DNA of 49,607 bases from Lampropedia puyangensis (GCF_004833285.1 NZ_STFG01000024.1:284-49890); one strand, 5' to 3'. Positions 18,224 through 28,061 are shown, counted from the stretch's first letter. Program-made: numbers and translations. Notes: a model not told the origin generated them from the letters alone.

Positions 18224-18334
18224 ATGTCAGGAATTAGATGGTTACGGTTGGCTATTATTGCGGAGCCTGTTCAACCGCCATGGTGTGTGCCAGCCAAGGT
18301 TTGCTCGCCAAGCGAGAGGCTTCAAAGGCTTTGA
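18224..18334 (+). CDS. Possible small ORF with ideal ribosome site, antisense to leuD end
   Basis: ATG 18224 lies eight bases after AAAGGAGGT (18208-18216), a perfect complement to the 16S rRNA 3' end. The frame runs 36 codons, beginning [19 protein letters not shown], with a short basic then hydrophobic start. From about 18255 it is antisense to the leuD 3' end, and it resembles no family I know. The perfect ribosome site is the only real support; no clear promoter is visible, and a chance match cannot be excluded. Confidence 0.25.
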   Translation: MSGIRWLRLAIIAEPVQPPWCVPAKVCSPSERLQRL

Positions 18335-18923
18335 TTTTGTCCGAATGGCGTAAGGTCAGACCAATGTCATCGAATCCATTAATCAGACAGTACTTGCGAA
18401 ATGGAATTACGTCAAAAGGCAATTCTTCTCCGCCAGGGCGGATGATGACTTGGCGCTCCAGATCGATGGTTAATTCGTAGCCGGGAAAGGCGTAGACTTC
18501 ATTGAAGAGGGCGTCGACCACACTTTCAGGCTGGACAATGGGCAGTAAGCCGTTTTTGAAGCTGTTATTGAAAAAAATGTCCGCGTAACTGGGGGCGATG
18601 ATGGCGCGAAAGCCATATTGATCCAATGCCCAAGGAGCATGTTCGCGTGAGGAGCCGCAACCAAAATTTTGCCGAGTCAACAGCACGGACGCATTTTTAT
18701 AACGCGGTTGGTTTAAGACAAAATCTGGATTGGGGTTGCGCTGTGATTCTGGCACACCGGGCTGACCTGGTTGGTCAAGATAGCGCCACTCATCAAACAG
18801 ATTGGGACCAAATCCTGTGCGTTTAATGGATTTGAGAAATTGCTTGGGGATGATGGCGTCAGTGTCGACGTTTTCCCGATCAAGCGGGGCAACAAGGCCT
18901 TTATGTACAGTGAACTTTTGCAT
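18255..18923 (-). CDS. leuD: 3-isopropylmalate dehydratase small subunit
   Basis: LeuD is the swivelling small subunit that with LeuC isomerises 2- and 3-isopropylmalate in leucine synthesis. The 222-residue product begins [30 protein letters not shown] and has the signature [14 protein letters not shown] near 95-108 and KNGLLPI near 133. I use ATG 18923 because it is the family start. A TTG at 18953 (adding [10 protein letters not shown]) has GGGGGT at the right distance, while ATG 18923 has no ribosome site, so the longer form is a real alternative. It is third in leuC-ecn-leuD; leuB, often next, is absent and the tRNA genes follow. Confidence 0.95.
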   Translation of the reverse strand: MQKFTVHKGLVAPLDRENVDTDAIIPKQFLKSIKRTGFGPNLFDEWRYLDQPGQPGVPESQRNPNPDFVLNQPRYKNASVLLTRQNFGCGSSREHAPWALDQYGFRAIIAPSYADIFFNNSFKNGLLPIVQPESVVDALFNEVYAFPGYELTIDLERQVIIRPGGEELPFDVIPFRKYCLINGFDDIGLTLRHSDKIKAFEASRLASKPWLAHTMAVEQAPQ

Positions 18924-19114
18924 GGGGAGAGGGACTGGCCGTTCGAGAGACAAATTACCCCCACTGAAGTGGACGTATTCGATGACTTCTCGTGATTTAT
19001 AGATGTTGCGGTGTTGCTGCGCGATGAATCATTGCAAAAAAGCACATCCAGTTTGCCAAGAGGCGTTCATTGTCAGACTGGATGTACTGGCGCAATAAGC
19101 GTCAAGTAGACTGC

Positions 19115-19246
19115 TTATTTAGCGGCTTTTTCAATTGCCTTGCCACCTTGTTGAACGTCTTGACCAACGCCCTGAACGGTATTGCAGCCAGCCAGAGATG
19201 CGATGGAAATGAAGGATGCGAGAACGATGGAAACGACTTTTTTCAT
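19115..19246 (-). CDS. Entericidin A/B family lipoprotein
   Basis: A 43-residue lipoprotein: a lysine-led signal peptide, a lipobox LAGC with lipidated C21, then the entericidin pattern NTVQGVGQDVQQGGKAIEKAA. Entericidins are small antidote/toxin-like envelope lipoproteins in E. coli. The start is ATG 19246 with AGGGAG upstream; the frame is open further 5' but those residues do not form a signal peptide. It lies between leuC and leuD on the same strand, an arrangement I associate with Burkholderiales genomes. Confidence 0.88.
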   Translation of the reverse strand: MKKVVSIVLASFISIASLAGCNTVQGVGQDVQQGGKAIEKAAK

Positions 19247-19383
19247 CAAAAACTCCCTTTTGAAAGTGACATAAAAATCTGAGTAAAGCACCAAAATGGA
19301 GCGAAATGTATATGCAGATCCGTCCTTTTTGGTATGTATGAATTGCTTCACTCATTGAGTGCAAACATACACGGTTTTGTACG

Positions 19384-20835
19384 TTATGAAAAGCGGCGAA
19401 TGTCTACAAAATGGCCGTGAATAGCGGCTGCGGCGGCCATTGCTGGGCTGACTAAGTGTGTGCGTCCACCGGCGCCTTGACGACCTTCAAAATTGCGGTT
19501 GCTGGTTGATGCGCAACGTTCTCCAGGATCGAGTCGATCTGCATTCATGGCCAGGCACATAGAGCAGCCTGGTTCACGCCATTCGAAACCGGCGGCGGTA
19601 AAGATTTTGTCCAGACCTTCACGCTCAGCTTGCTCGCGCACCAAACCAGAGCCAGGGACAACCATGGCTAGTTTGACGTTTTTGGCTACTTTTTGTCCTA
19701 AACGCTTGACCACCGCCGCAGCCTCACGCATGTCTTCAATGCGGCTATTGGTGCATGAACCAATGAAGATTTTATCGACATGAATATCTGACAATGGCTT
19801 TCCGGGCTCGAGATTCATGTAGGTCAGGGCTCGTTCCATGGCGTTGCGCTTGACGGCATCTTTTTCTTTATCAGGATCTGGTACGCGAGCGTCAACGCCG
19901 AGCACCATTTCGGGTGAAGTGCCCCAAGTGACCTGCGGGACGATATCTTTGGCGTGGAGTTCAATGACTTTGTCGAATACTGCATCGGGGTCGGAATGCA
20001 GTGTGCGCCAGTACGCGACAGCTTGATCCCATTCAAGGCCGCCGACAAATTGACTTGTTTTTTCATCGTAACCGGGAGCCAGTGGGCGGCCTTTGAGGTA
20101 TTCGATGGTTTTGTCATCTACTGCCACCATTCCTGCGCGGGCGCCTGCTTCAATGGCCATGTTGCAAACGGTCATACGGCCTTCGACAGAGAGGGCGCGG
20201 ATTGCTGAGCCGCCAAATTCAATGGTGTAACCGGTGCCCCCTGCCGTTCCAATTTTGCCAATGATGGCTAACACGATATCTTTAGCGGTGATGCCTGGTG
20301 CAACATCACCTTCGACTTTGATCAACATGTTTTTGGCTTTTTTAGCCAGCAAAGTTTGCGTGGCCATAACGTGTTCGACTTCACTGGTGCCAATCCCATG
20401 CGCCAGTGCTCCGAAAGCGCCATGCGTTGAGGTATGGCTATCGCCACACACCACAGTCATGCCGGGCAGGGTGGCTCCGTTTTCAGGCCCGATGACGTGA
20501 ACAATGCCTTGACGTTGACTCATGAATGGGAAAAAAGCGGCCGCACCGAATTCATTGATGTTGTGGTTAAGGGTAACGATTTGCTCTTTGCTGATGGGGT
20601 CGTCGATGCCGTCATAACCACGCTCCCAGCCTGTGGTTGGGGTGTTGTGGTCGGCGGTGGCGACGATAGAGCTGACGCGCCAGACGCTACGACCGGCTTC
20701 GCGCAAACCTTCAAATGCCTGTGGGCTAGTGACTTCATGAACCAGATGGCGATCAATATAGAGAACGGCGGTGCCATCTTCTTCCGTATGCACAACGTGT
20801 TCGTCAAAGACTTTGTCGTAGAGAGTTTTGCTCAT
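19384..20835 (-). CDS. leuC: 3-isopropylmalate dehydratase large subunit
   Basis: LeuC carries the [4Fe-4S] cluster of isopropylmalate isomerase. The 483-residue product begins [15 protein letters not shown] (an upstream in-frame codon at 20886 adds 17 residues unlike the family). The cluster ligands are visible: the Cys of [14 protein letters not shown] and the two of [11 protein letters not shown] near the C-terminus. [30 protein letters not shown] is the conserved aconitase-family stretch. It follows the LysR gene by 85 bases and leads into the entericidin gene and leuD. Confidence 0.96.
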   Translation of the reverse strand: MSKTLYDKVFDEHVVHTEEDGTAVLYIDRHLVHEVTSPQAFEGLREAGRSVWRVSSIVATADHNTPTTGWERGYDGIDDPISKEQIVTLNHNINEFGAAAFFPFMSQRQGIVHVIGPENGATLPGMTVVCGDSHTSTHGAFGALAHGIGTSEVEHVMATQTLLAKKAKNMLIKVEGDVAPGITAKDIVLAIIGKIGTAGGTGYTIEFGGSAIRALSVEGRMTVCNMAIEAGARAGMVAVDDKTIEYLKGRPLAPGYDEKTSQFVGGLEWDQAVAYWRTLHSDPDAVFDKVIELHAKDIVPQVTWGTSPEMVLGVDARVPDPDKEKDAVKRNAMERALTYMNLEPGKPLSDIHVDKIFIGSCTNSRIEDMREAAAVVKRLGQKVAKNVKLAMVVPGSGLVREQAEREGLDKIFTAAGFEWREPGCSMCLAMNADRLDPGERCASTSNRNFEGRQGAGGRTHLVSPAMAAAAAIHGHFVDIRRFS

Positions 20836-20920
20836 GGGGTACTCGTTTTGCTGTTTCTGAAAATAACTGGGGTGGCTCATACGCATGCATCAAGGCTGTT
20901 TGCGCGATGCCTGTATTGGG

Positions 20921-21952
20921 TTATTGTAGGTGCCCGCCCAATGGTGAGGATGGGATAGGCCAACTCGAATGGGCTGCATTTTTGTTGCGCAGGCGTGTTT
21001 GATGTTGTGCCTGCTCTTCTAGGTGTGAGACCAATAGCTGCGTGGCAGCAGGCAGCGAGGTGAAATCGCGCGCAATCATCCAAGATTGGCGCCATGACCA
21101 GGGATCGCTCAGTGGAATGGCGGCCAAGTTGCCTAAGGGTTGCATCAGTGCAAATGCACGATCAGGCATTACGCCAATGCCTAAGCCATTGTCAATCATG
21201 CGGCACATGGTATCGAGTCCAGTAACTTGAATGCGCTGGCGTAACCCTTTGCCTGTTGCCGCCGCAGCTTGGCGCATCAGTAAGCCAATGCTGCTTTGGC
21301 GATTGAGGCCGACGAGATCAAAATCCAGCACTTCAGCGAATGCGATTTCAGGTGCATGACTGTTCGCAGTCGTTTGTTCTGAGAATGTCTTGTTTAAAGG
21401 ATGTTTTGTGGGCATGACGACCATGAGGCGATCTCGATGGTACGGGCGCGATTGCAAGCCAGTGGGCGCAGCACCAGGCGTATAGCAAATACCCAACTCG
21501 ACTGCCCCTTCCTGAACTGCTTGCAAGGTTTCATAGCTCATTCGCTCTTGCAAATCAATTTTGATAGCCGGTTGTTGCTGTGCAAACAGACCTAAATCTT
21601 CTGGAAGAAATTGCACAATCGCAGACAGATTGGCATGTACACGAACATGTCCGCGCACACCTTCTGCATACTCTTGCAAATCGCTGTGCAGGCGACCGAC
21701 ATCATGAAGAATGCTGCGTGCATGTTGCAAGAAGCTTTCTCCGGCTGGTGTGGGTTTGACGCCTCGGCTGTGGCGCTCTAAGAGCACAACACCAACCTCG
21801 CCCTCAAGATCTGAGAGGCGCTTACTTACTGCGGAGGGCGCAATGAATTCGCGCTCTGCTGCTTGTGCAATGCTTCCAGTTTCGCACACGGCAATAAACA
21901 GCTCCAGAGTGGTGAGGCTGAGATGGCGAGATAAGCGATAGTTTTCTGACAT
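20921..21952 (-). CDS. LysR family transcriptional regulator
   Basis: A 343-residue LysR protein: winged helix-turn-helix at about 12-70 (LELFIAVCETGSIAQAAER...APSAVSKRLSDLEGEVGVVLLER) and a periplasmic-binding-like effector domain from about 95 to 310. It lies upstream of leuC on the same strand and divergent from phaC. Regulation of the leu genes is suggested by position; control of phaC from the shared 338-base region is also possible. The effector is unknown. The tail after residue 320 is polar and probably unstructured. Confidence 0.9.
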   Translation of the reverse strand: MSENYRLSRHLSLTTLELFIAVCETGSIAQAAEREFIAPSAVSKRLSDLEGEVGVVLLERHSRGVKPTPAGESFLQHARSILHDVGRLHSDLQEYAEGVRGHVRVHANLSAIVQFLPEDLGLFAQQQPAIKIDLQERMSYETLQAVQEGAVELGICYTPGAAPTGLQSRPYHRDRLMVVMPTKHPLNKTFSEQTTANSHAPEIAFAEVLDFDLVGLNRQSSIGLLMRQAAAATGKGLRQRIQVTGLDTMCRMIDNGLGIGVMPDRAFALMQPLGNLAAIPLSDPWSWRQSWMIARDFTSLPAATQLLVSHLEEQAQHQTRLRNKNAAHSSWPIPSSPLGGHLQ

Positions 21953-22290
21953 GAAGACGTGCTCGTGGGAAAAGGGGTCGTCTAATGCGATATCTGAATA
22001 TTTTGCCTTCTATTTTATTGCTTGTGTTTCGTGAAATGCGATGGCTGATGTGTTGTATAGCGATTGAATTGGCTTTCTTCTATGTTGTGCCTGCATGCCG
22101 TTTGAATCCGGTTTGCGCCTGCGTTTAAGAAGCAACAGAGAATTTCGAGTCTATACGTAGAGGTTGTTGCTGATTGAGTGGCATACTGTTTGCATAGCAT
22201 TTGCTGTGGCGCGCACAAGAGGGGCATGCATGCCATGGCTTTAGCGAACCGGGACACTGCCCAGAGCATTTTGATGAGGAGACATCACCT
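21953..22290. other. Divergent control region, LysR / phaC
   Basis: A 338-base gene-free stretch. It contains a 12-base perfect palindrome GGCATGCATGCC at 22223-22234 and GAGGAGA about seven bases ahead of the phaC ATG. Several AT-rich stretches could be promoters but none is a strong consensus match. An in-frame ATG at 22201 would extend phaC by 30 residues that do not resemble the family. Confidence 0.5.
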
Positions 22291-24102
22291 ATGAGCAGCA
22301 AGAAAAGTGACAACACTGGCCCGCGTACGGATTACTGGCAGCAATTCCATGGGATTCAGCAGGCTGCACTGCAACAATGGATGCAACTGCTGGCGAACGT
22401 GAAGCCGCCAATAATGGCGAACCAACACGACGCGGAAGGCCACTCTGCAGTGAACAATGCCAATCCATTTGCATTTTTTACTCAGGCTGCTCAGCAGTTA
22501 GGAATAAACACATCTACGGTGAATTTTTCGATTCCACCGTCTGCATTGCAGCAACTGCAGCAAGAATACATGGAGCAGATTGCGCACTTGATGAAGCGTG
22601 AATCTAAAGATTTGGCTGATGTGTTGCGCTCTGATCGCCGTTTTTCTAGTGACAACTGGCTGCAAAGCGCCCCTGCCGCAACTACAGCTGCGCTCTACCA
22701 GATTAATGCCAGTGCTTTGCAAAAAATGGTAGAGATTACACAGACCGATGAGAAAACGCGAGCACGATTACAGTTCTCTGTAGACCAATGGTTGGCCGCT
22801 GCGGCACCAACCAACTTCCTCGCTCTGAACCCCGATGTGCAAGCTAAGGCGATTGCCTCCAAAGGCGAAAGCATCTCCAAAGGCTTGCTTAATATGTGGC
22901 AAGACGTTCAGCGTGGCCATATCTCGATGACTGATGAGGCGCAGTTTGAGGTTGGCAAGAATCTGGCCCTGACTCCAGGTTCTGTCGTTTTTGAGAATGC
23001 GTTTTTTCAGCTGATTGAGTACGCGCCTGTCACCGAAAAAGTGTATGAGAGACCACTTTTGTTGGTGCCGCCTTGTATTAATAAATACTACATTCTGGAT
23101 TTGCAGCCGGGTAATTCATTGATTGAATATGCGGTTGCACAAGGGCATCGCACCTTTGTAGTGAGTTGGCGCAATCCTGATGCGTTGATGGATACGGCCA
23201 CTTGGGACGACTATATTGAGCACGGCGCCATTCGTGCCATTGAAGCCGTGCAAGACATTTGCGCTGCTCCGACTGTCAATGCACTGGGCTTTTGCGTGGG
23301 AGGCACGATTCTTTCTACTGCAATGGCTGTTTGGGCTGCTCGTGGGCAACAACCTGTTGCAAGTGCCACGCTATTGACGACATTCGTAGATTTTTCCGAT
23401 ACCGGTGTTTTGGATATCTTCATTGATGAAAATGTCGTCAGATTTCGAGAAATGCAGATGGGAGAGAAGGGACTGATGAAAGGTCAGGATCTGGCCGCTA
23501 CGTTCAGTTTTTTGCGCCCTAACGAATTGGTATGGAACTATGTGGTTGGCAACTACCTGAAGGGTGAAACGCCACCGCCGTTTGACTTGCTGTACTGGAA
23601 CAGCGATGGAACAAACCTTCCAGGCCCGTTTTATGCGTGGTATTTGCGCAATACCTATCTGGAAAACAATTTGGTGCAACCCGGCAAGGTTCAGGTCTGC
23701 GGTGAGCCCGTCGACTTTACTAAAGTGAAGGCTTCTTTTTATATTTACGGCTCACGCGAAGACCATATCGTGCCCATTCGCGGAGCTTATGCCAGCACAC
23801 AGGTATTTTCTGGCGACAAGCGTTTTGTCATGGGCGCATCAGGCCATATTGCTGGCGTCATTAACCCGCCAGCCAGAGGTAAACGCCATTATTGGGTTGC
23901 ACCAGATGCAGCATATCCTACCCAGTGGAATGCATGGCTGGAGCATGCTGAGCAAATGCCAGGCAGTTGGTGGCCCGATTGGGCTAAGTGGCTGCATGAT
24001 CGTGCAGGCAAGCAAATTGCTGCCCCAAAGAAAGCGGGCAAAGGCACCCAGTACCGTGTTTTGGAGCCGGCGCCTGGCACTTACGTTAAACAACGGGCGT
24101 GA
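22291..24102 (+). CDS. phaC: Class I poly(R)-hydroxyalkanoate synthase
   Basis: PhaC polymerises (R)-3-hydroxyacyl-CoA into PHA granules. The 603-residue length and the absence of phaE or phaR nearby fit class I. The lipase-like box LGFCVGGT places the catalytic cysteine at about 335; the Asp is in SREDHIVP and the His in SGHIAGVINPP. The N-terminal 190 residues are the family's helical granule-association domain. ATG 22291 follows GAGGAGA. phbB follows on the same strand after 143 bases; no phaA thiolase is present. Confidence 0.96.
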   Translation: MSSKKSDNTGPRTDYWQQFHGIQQAALQQWMQLLANVKPPIMANQHDAEGHSAVNNANPFAFFTQAAQQLGINTSTVNFSIPPSALQQLQQEYMEQIAHLMKRESKDLADVLRSDRRFSSDNWLQSAPAATTAALYQINASALQKMVEITQTDEKTRARLQFSVDQWLAAAAPTNFLALNPDVQAKAIASKGESISKGLLNMWQDVQRGHISMTDEAQFEVGKNLALTPGSVVFENAFFQLIEYAPVTEKVYERPLLLVPPCINKYYILDLQPGNSLIEYAVAQGHRTFVVSWRNPDALMDTATWDDYIEHGAIRAIEAVQDICAAPTVNALGFCVGGTILSTAMAVWAARGQQPVASATLLTTFVDFSDTGVLDIFIDENVVRFREMQMGEKGLMKGQDLAATFSFLRPNELVWNYVVGNYLKGETPPPFDLLYWNSDGTNLPGPFYAWYLRNTYLENNLVQPGKVQVCGEPVDFTKVKASFYIYGSREDHIVPIRGAYASTQVFSGDKRFVMGASGHIAGVINPPARGKRHYWVAPDAAYPTQWNAWLEHAEQMPGSWWPDWAKWLHDRAGKQIAAPKKAGKGTQYRVLEPAPGTYVKQRA

Positions 24103-24245
24103 ACCGATTTGTGCCAATCAGTGTGCTTGGCGTTAACCCTTTAAGGATTTTCCCTTTTGCCCCATGCGGGAAGGGTTTATGCGCTGGGGAAAGTGGCCGT
24201 GCTTAGATAGATTACAACTGTTTGTATTAATAAGGAGATCACAAC

Positions 24246-24983
24246 ATGAGTCAGAAAGTCGCCTACGTCACTGGGGGAATGGGGGGAATTGGAACCGCCA
24301 TTTGCCAGCGTTTGCATCAAGAGGGGTTTAAAGTGATTGCAGGCTGTGGTCCTAAGCGGGACTTCCAAACATGGCTCAACGAGCAAAAAGCGTTAGGCTT
24401 TGAGTTCCATGCTTCTGTGGGGAATGTCGCCCATTGGGATTCGACCGTGGAGGCTTTCAACAAGGCCAAAGCAGAGCATGGCACGATTGACGTGCTAGTG
24501 AACAATGCGGGCATTACGCGAGACAAGATGTTTATCAAAATGACGCCGGAAGACTGGGGGGCAGTGATTGAGACTAACCTCAACTCCATGTTCAATGTCA
24601 CCAAACAGGTCGTTGGAGATATGGTGGAGAAAGGCTGGGGGCGCATTATCAACATCAGCTCAGTCAATGGTGCCAAAGGGCAGGCGGGGCAGACCAACTA
24701 TTCAGCGGCTAAAGCTGGTATGCATGGCTTTACCATGGCGTTGGCGCAAGAACTGGCGAGCAAAGGCGTGACGGTCAATACAGTCAGTCCTGGCTATATT
24801 GGGACTGACATGGTCAAGGCCATTCGCGAAGATGTGCTGGAAAAAATTGTGGGCACGATCCCAGTCAAGCGCTTGGGTGATCCCAGCGAAATTGCTTCTA
24901 TCATCGCGTGGCTAGCCTCCAATGAGGGCGGGTACTCCACCGGTGCAGATTTCCCCGTCAATGGCGGCTTGCATATGCATTGA
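24246..24983 (+). CDS. phbB: Acetoacetyl-CoA reductase
   Basis: A 245-residue short-chain dehydrogenase reducing acetoacetyl-CoA to (R)-3-hydroxybutyryl-CoA with NADPH, giving the monomer for PhaC. It shows the Rossmann motif VTGGMGGIG at about 8-16, NNAGITRD near 86-93, catalytic Ser in NISSVNGAKGQ near 135-145, and the YSAAK pair (Tyr/Lys) near 150-154, with AQELASKGVTVNTVSPGYIGTDM after it. These stretches follow PhaB closely rather than FabG. AAGGAGATC precedes the ATG. A strong terminator ends the unit. Confidence 0.95.
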   Translation: MSQKVAYVTGGMGGIGTAICQRLHQEGFKVIAGCGPKRDFQTWLNEQKALGFEFHASVGNVAHWDSTVEAFNKAKAEHGTIDVLVNNAGITRDKMFIKMTPEDWGAVIETNLNSMFNVTKQVVGDMVEKGWGRIINISSVNGAKGQAGQTNYSAAKAGMHGFTMALAQELASKGVTVNTVSPGYIGTDMVKAIREDVLEKIVGTIPVKRLGDPSEIASIIAWLASNEGGYSTGADFPVNGGLHMH

Positions 24984-25019
24984 GACCGTTATTGCCTAGT
25001 GCATGGCTGGAACCCTCTC

Positions 25020-25055
25020 ATGCCGCTCACCAGCAGAAGGTGCGCGGCATTTTTT
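25020..25055 (+). terminator. Rho-independent terminator after phbB
   Basis: ATGCCGC-T-CACC and GGTG-C-GCGGCAT pair around AGCAGAA, followed directly by TTTTTT (25050-25055). It ends the phaC-phbB unit. Confidence 0.9.
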
Positions 25056-25114
25056 GTGGTGAAGCGTTTGGCTGCCTTGGCACTCGCAACGATGCGTTGC
25101 GTTCGATGGTCGCT

Positions 25115-25771
25115 TTAGAAACGAAAACCTGTGCTGCTGTTATTGTCTTCTGCAGGTGCTATCGGTGTGGCAGACGACGAATCGCTGTTTTCGGTGGCGA
25201 TTCCGTCGCTGGTGCTTTGTTCCGACGTTTGCGCTAAATGGCGCGCCGGCTGTTGGCGGTATTGAGCAGGAAGTGCAGAGATTTCAGGGTAGCCGGCAGC
25301 GCTCAGGTATTGCGCCCACTGTTGCGAGTCAAAGCCTTTAAGAGCTTGCGCACCAATAGTGAGATGGGGGGGAGATTTGATACCAAGTCCTTGGGCTGCG
25401 AGTTGATCTTGCGCCGTGCTGATGTTGATTTCTTGGTAAGGAATGCCGCGCTCATTGAGCAGATTGCGACCCAACGTACATGGTGCGCAATCAGGCGCGA
25501 CGTATATTTTGACGGGATAACGCGCGCTGGCTTGCTGTAATGCAGGTGGCAACATCGAATGGCTTGGCGCAACAGGGATGGTCGAAACACGCTGGCTGTT
25601 CGAGCCAGCTGATTGGTCGGAGTAAACGGTGGTTCCGTTGGGCGATTGACCGCGAAACACCTCTTGTGCATAGGTGGCAGGGGGGTGTGCTGCGGAAAGC
25701 CACACAGCGATTACTGCAGTGAGTAGCGATGGGTGCGCTATGGCGCGAGGATTTTTTTGCATTGCTGGCAT
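25115..25771 (-). CDS. Secreted DUF4124-glutaredoxin protein
   Basis: A 218-residue exported protein. A signal peptide (about 1-36, ending TYAQ) is followed by a short DUF4124-like segment (VFRGQSPNGTTVYSDQS), then a glutaredoxin fold with VKIYVAPDCAPCTLGRNLLNERGIPYQEINI where C95-x-x-C98 is the redox pair, and SPPHLTIGAQALKGFDSQQWAQYL with the cis-Pro region. The last 50 residues are Ser/Thr/Gln-rich and probably disordered. ATG 25771 follows GAGGGG; an upstream ATG at 25819 is less likely. A periplasmic disulfide role is probable; the partner is unknown. Confidence 0.8.
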   Translation of the reverse strand: MPAMQKNPRAIAHPSLLTAVIAVWLSAAHPPATYAQEVFRGQSPNGTTVYSDQSAGSNSQRVSTIPVAPSHSMLPPALQQASARYPVKIYVAPDCAPCTLGRNLLNERGIPYQEINISTAQDQLAAQGLGIKSPPHLTIGAQALKGFDSQQWAQYLSAAGYPEISALPAQYRQQPARHLAQTSEQSTSDGIATENSDSSSATPIAPAEDNNSSTGFRF

Positions 25772-26006
25772 GCCACTGCCCCTCATGGTGTGAAGTACGA
25801 AATTCGTGAGCACGAACAATATAGCGCAGCCTGTTTGTGCATCAAACCGTTTTTAATTATCAGTGATGGCAAAGCCCCTGCTCAGTGGGGTGCTTGTCTG
25901 TTCAGTTTTTTTACAGATGAGTTGGCCGGCACAGTCGAGAACACCCGACCATGCCAGCAGATTTCAATGTGCTCAAACAATGTGAAATACTGTGCGACGC
26001 ATTGAA

Positions 26007-28061
26007 TCAGGCTTGCACCAACGCAGTTTCGCTCATTCCTTGGTGCCGCAATAGTGCATCGAGTTGAGGCTCGCGTCCCCGGAAGGCTCTGAATGACTCC
26101 ATCGCTGGGCGGCTGCCGCCTGCTTCCAGAATGTTGTGCAAGTAGCGCAGGCCTGTAGCTGGGTTGGGCTCACCTGGGGCGGTGGCTTCCTCTTCAAATG
26201 CGGCGTATGCATCAGCGCTGAGCACTTCTGCCCATTTATAGCTGTAGTAACCGGCGGCATAGCCTCCCGCAAAAATGTGCGAGAAGGCATGTGGTGTGCG
26301 GCTGTATGGCGCAGCAGGCAATACACTGACTTCAGCGCGGACCTGCTTGAGCAACTCCAGCACTTGTGGTTCGCTGGCGCGGTGCAGCAACATATCAAAT
26401 AACGCGAATTCGACCTGACGCAAGGTTTGCATGCCACTTTGGTAATTTTTGGCGGCAATCATCTTGTCATACAGTGCGCGTGGCAACGGTTCGCCAGTTT
26501 TGACGTGCGCAGTCATGTTTTGCAGGACGGGCCATTCCCAGCAGAAATTTTCCATAAACTGGCTGGGCAACTCGACAGCATCCCATTCCACGCCGCTAAT
26601 GCCCGATACATCACGCTCGTTGACCTGGGTGAGCATGTGGTGCAAACCATGGCCAAATTCATGGAAGAGGGTGATGACATCATCATGCGTTAGTAATGCA
26701 GGCTGCCCATCCGTGCCTGATGAGAAATTGCATACCAAATAGGCCACGGGTGTTTGCAGTTCGCCTGTGTCAGGGCGCAACCAACGGCCACGCATGTCAT
26801 CCATCCATGCGCCGCCACGCTTGCCTGATCGCGCAGGTTGATCCAGATAGAACTGGCCAATCAATTGACCATCGCGCTCAATCCGGTAGAACTCCACTGC
26901 GGGGTGCCAGACGGCAGCCAACTCCGGTTTGATTACAACATTGAAAAGCTTTTGAATGATGGCAAACAAACCATCAACAACCTTAGGCGCTGAGAAGTAT
27001 TGACGTAGCTCTTGGTCGCTGAAGCTGTAACGCGCTTCTTTGAATTTTTCAGAGATATACGTCCAGTCCCAAGGTTGCGGGTCGTCCAGCTGCAGTTGTT
27101 CTTTTGCGAAAAGCCTCAGATCATGCGCATCTTGCTCGCCAAATGGACGTGCGCGTTGAGCCAGATCGCGCAGGAAGTCAACCACTTGAGTTGAAGTGTC
27201 GGCCATTTTGGGTGCGAGGGAGAGTTCCGCATAGTTGTCGTAGCCGAGCAGTTTGGCTTCCTCGGCACGCAATTGCAAAATGGCCTCAATGATCTGGGTG
27301 TTGTCGAGGTGTTTTTGCTCTGCTGGTGCTAAGTCCGAGGCGCGAATGGCATTCGCATGGAATAGGCGCTCGCGCAAGGCGCGGTTTTCTGCGTATTGCA
27401 ACACAGGCAAGTACACGGGCATTTTGAGTGATAGCTTGTATTGTCCTGGCTTGCCGTCTTCCTCTGCCGCTTCAGCTGTTGCTTCAAGTACATCTTCCGG
27501 CAAACCTTGCACCTCATCGGCAGATGCGAAATAGGCGTACGCATCGGTCGCATCGAGTACGTTTTCGCTGAATTTTTGCTGCAATGCAGCCAGGCGCTCC
27601 TGAATCTCTGCAAAACGTGTGCGGTCGGCGCCTTGCAACTCCGCACCAGAAAGCACAAAGCCACGCAGTGACAAATCCAATGCGCGGCGCTGTTCGGCGT
27701 TCAGGGATGCAGGATCGAGTTGTTTGTACTTGGCATATAAGCCTTCGTTGGCACCAAGGCGAGTCCAGAAATCAGTGACGATGGGCAACGCCTCGTTGTA
27801 AGCCGCACGCAGCTCTGGCGTGTCTGCAACACCATTGAGGTGGTTGATGGTGCCCCATGCTTTCGAGAGGCGTTCGGTGGCAACATCCAATACCTTGGCC
27901 AGTTCATTCCAGTCGACAGGAAAATCTGCAGCCGTGACCGTATCAAGTGCTGCATCTGCCTGCTCAATCAAGGTTTGAATTGCAGGCAAGACATGCTCTG
28001 GCTGGATGCGATCAAACGCGGGCAAGTCAGTGATAGAGAGCAGGGGATTTTGGGATGACAC
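26007..28061 (-). CDS. prlC: M3 family oligopeptidase A
   Basis: A cytoplasmic zinc metallopeptidase (PrlC/OpdA) that clears signal peptides and other oligopeptides. The product is 684 residues, close to the 680 of E. coli. The zinc motif FHEFGHGLHHML is present, followed by SGVEWDAVELPSQFMENFCWE with the third ligand, and ASEPQVLELLKQVRAEVS and GGYAAGYYSYKWAEVLSADAY toward the C-terminus. I chose GTG 28061, which has CTGAGG six bases upstream; a TTG at 28079 would add six residues. folD lies 100 bases upstream on the same strand and is probably co-transcribed. Confidence 0.93.
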   Translation of the reverse strand: MSSQNPLLSITDLPAFDRIQPEHVLPAIQTLIEQADAALDTVTAADFPVDWNELAKVLDVATERLSKAWGTINHLNGVADTPELRAAYNEALPIVTDFWTRLGANEGLYAKYKQLDPASLNAEQRRALDLSLRGFVLSGAELQGADRTRFAEIQERLAALQQKFSENVLDATDAYAYFASADEVQGLPEDVLEATAEAAEEDGKPGQYKLSLKMPVYLPVLQYAENRALRERLFHANAIRASDLAPAEQKHLDNTQIIEAILQLRAEEAKLLGYDNYAELSLAPKMADTSTQVVDFLRDLAQRARPFGEQDAHDLRLFAKEQLQLDDPQPWDWTYISEKFKEARYSFSDQELRQYFSAPKVVDGLFAIIQKLFNVVIKPELAAVWHPAVEFYRIERDGQLIGQFYLDQPARSGKRGGAWMDDMRGRWLRPDTGELQTPVAYLVCNFSSGTDGQPALLTHDDVITLFHEFGHGLHHMLTQVNERDVSGISGVEWDAVELPSQFMENFCWEWPVLQNMTAHVKTGEPLPRALYDKMIAAKNYQSGMQTLRQVEFALFDMLLHRASEPQVLELLKQVRAEVSVLPAAPYSRTPHAFSHIFAGGYAAGYYSYKWAEVLSADAYAAFEEEATAPGEPNPATGLRYLHNILEAGGSRPAMESFRAFRGREPQLDALLRHQGMSETALVQA

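Noticed and set aside
24980-25237. 85-codon frame overlapping the phbB end
   Set aside because: It runs through the phbB terminator hairpin and the antisense of the glutaredoxin gene, with no ribosome site.
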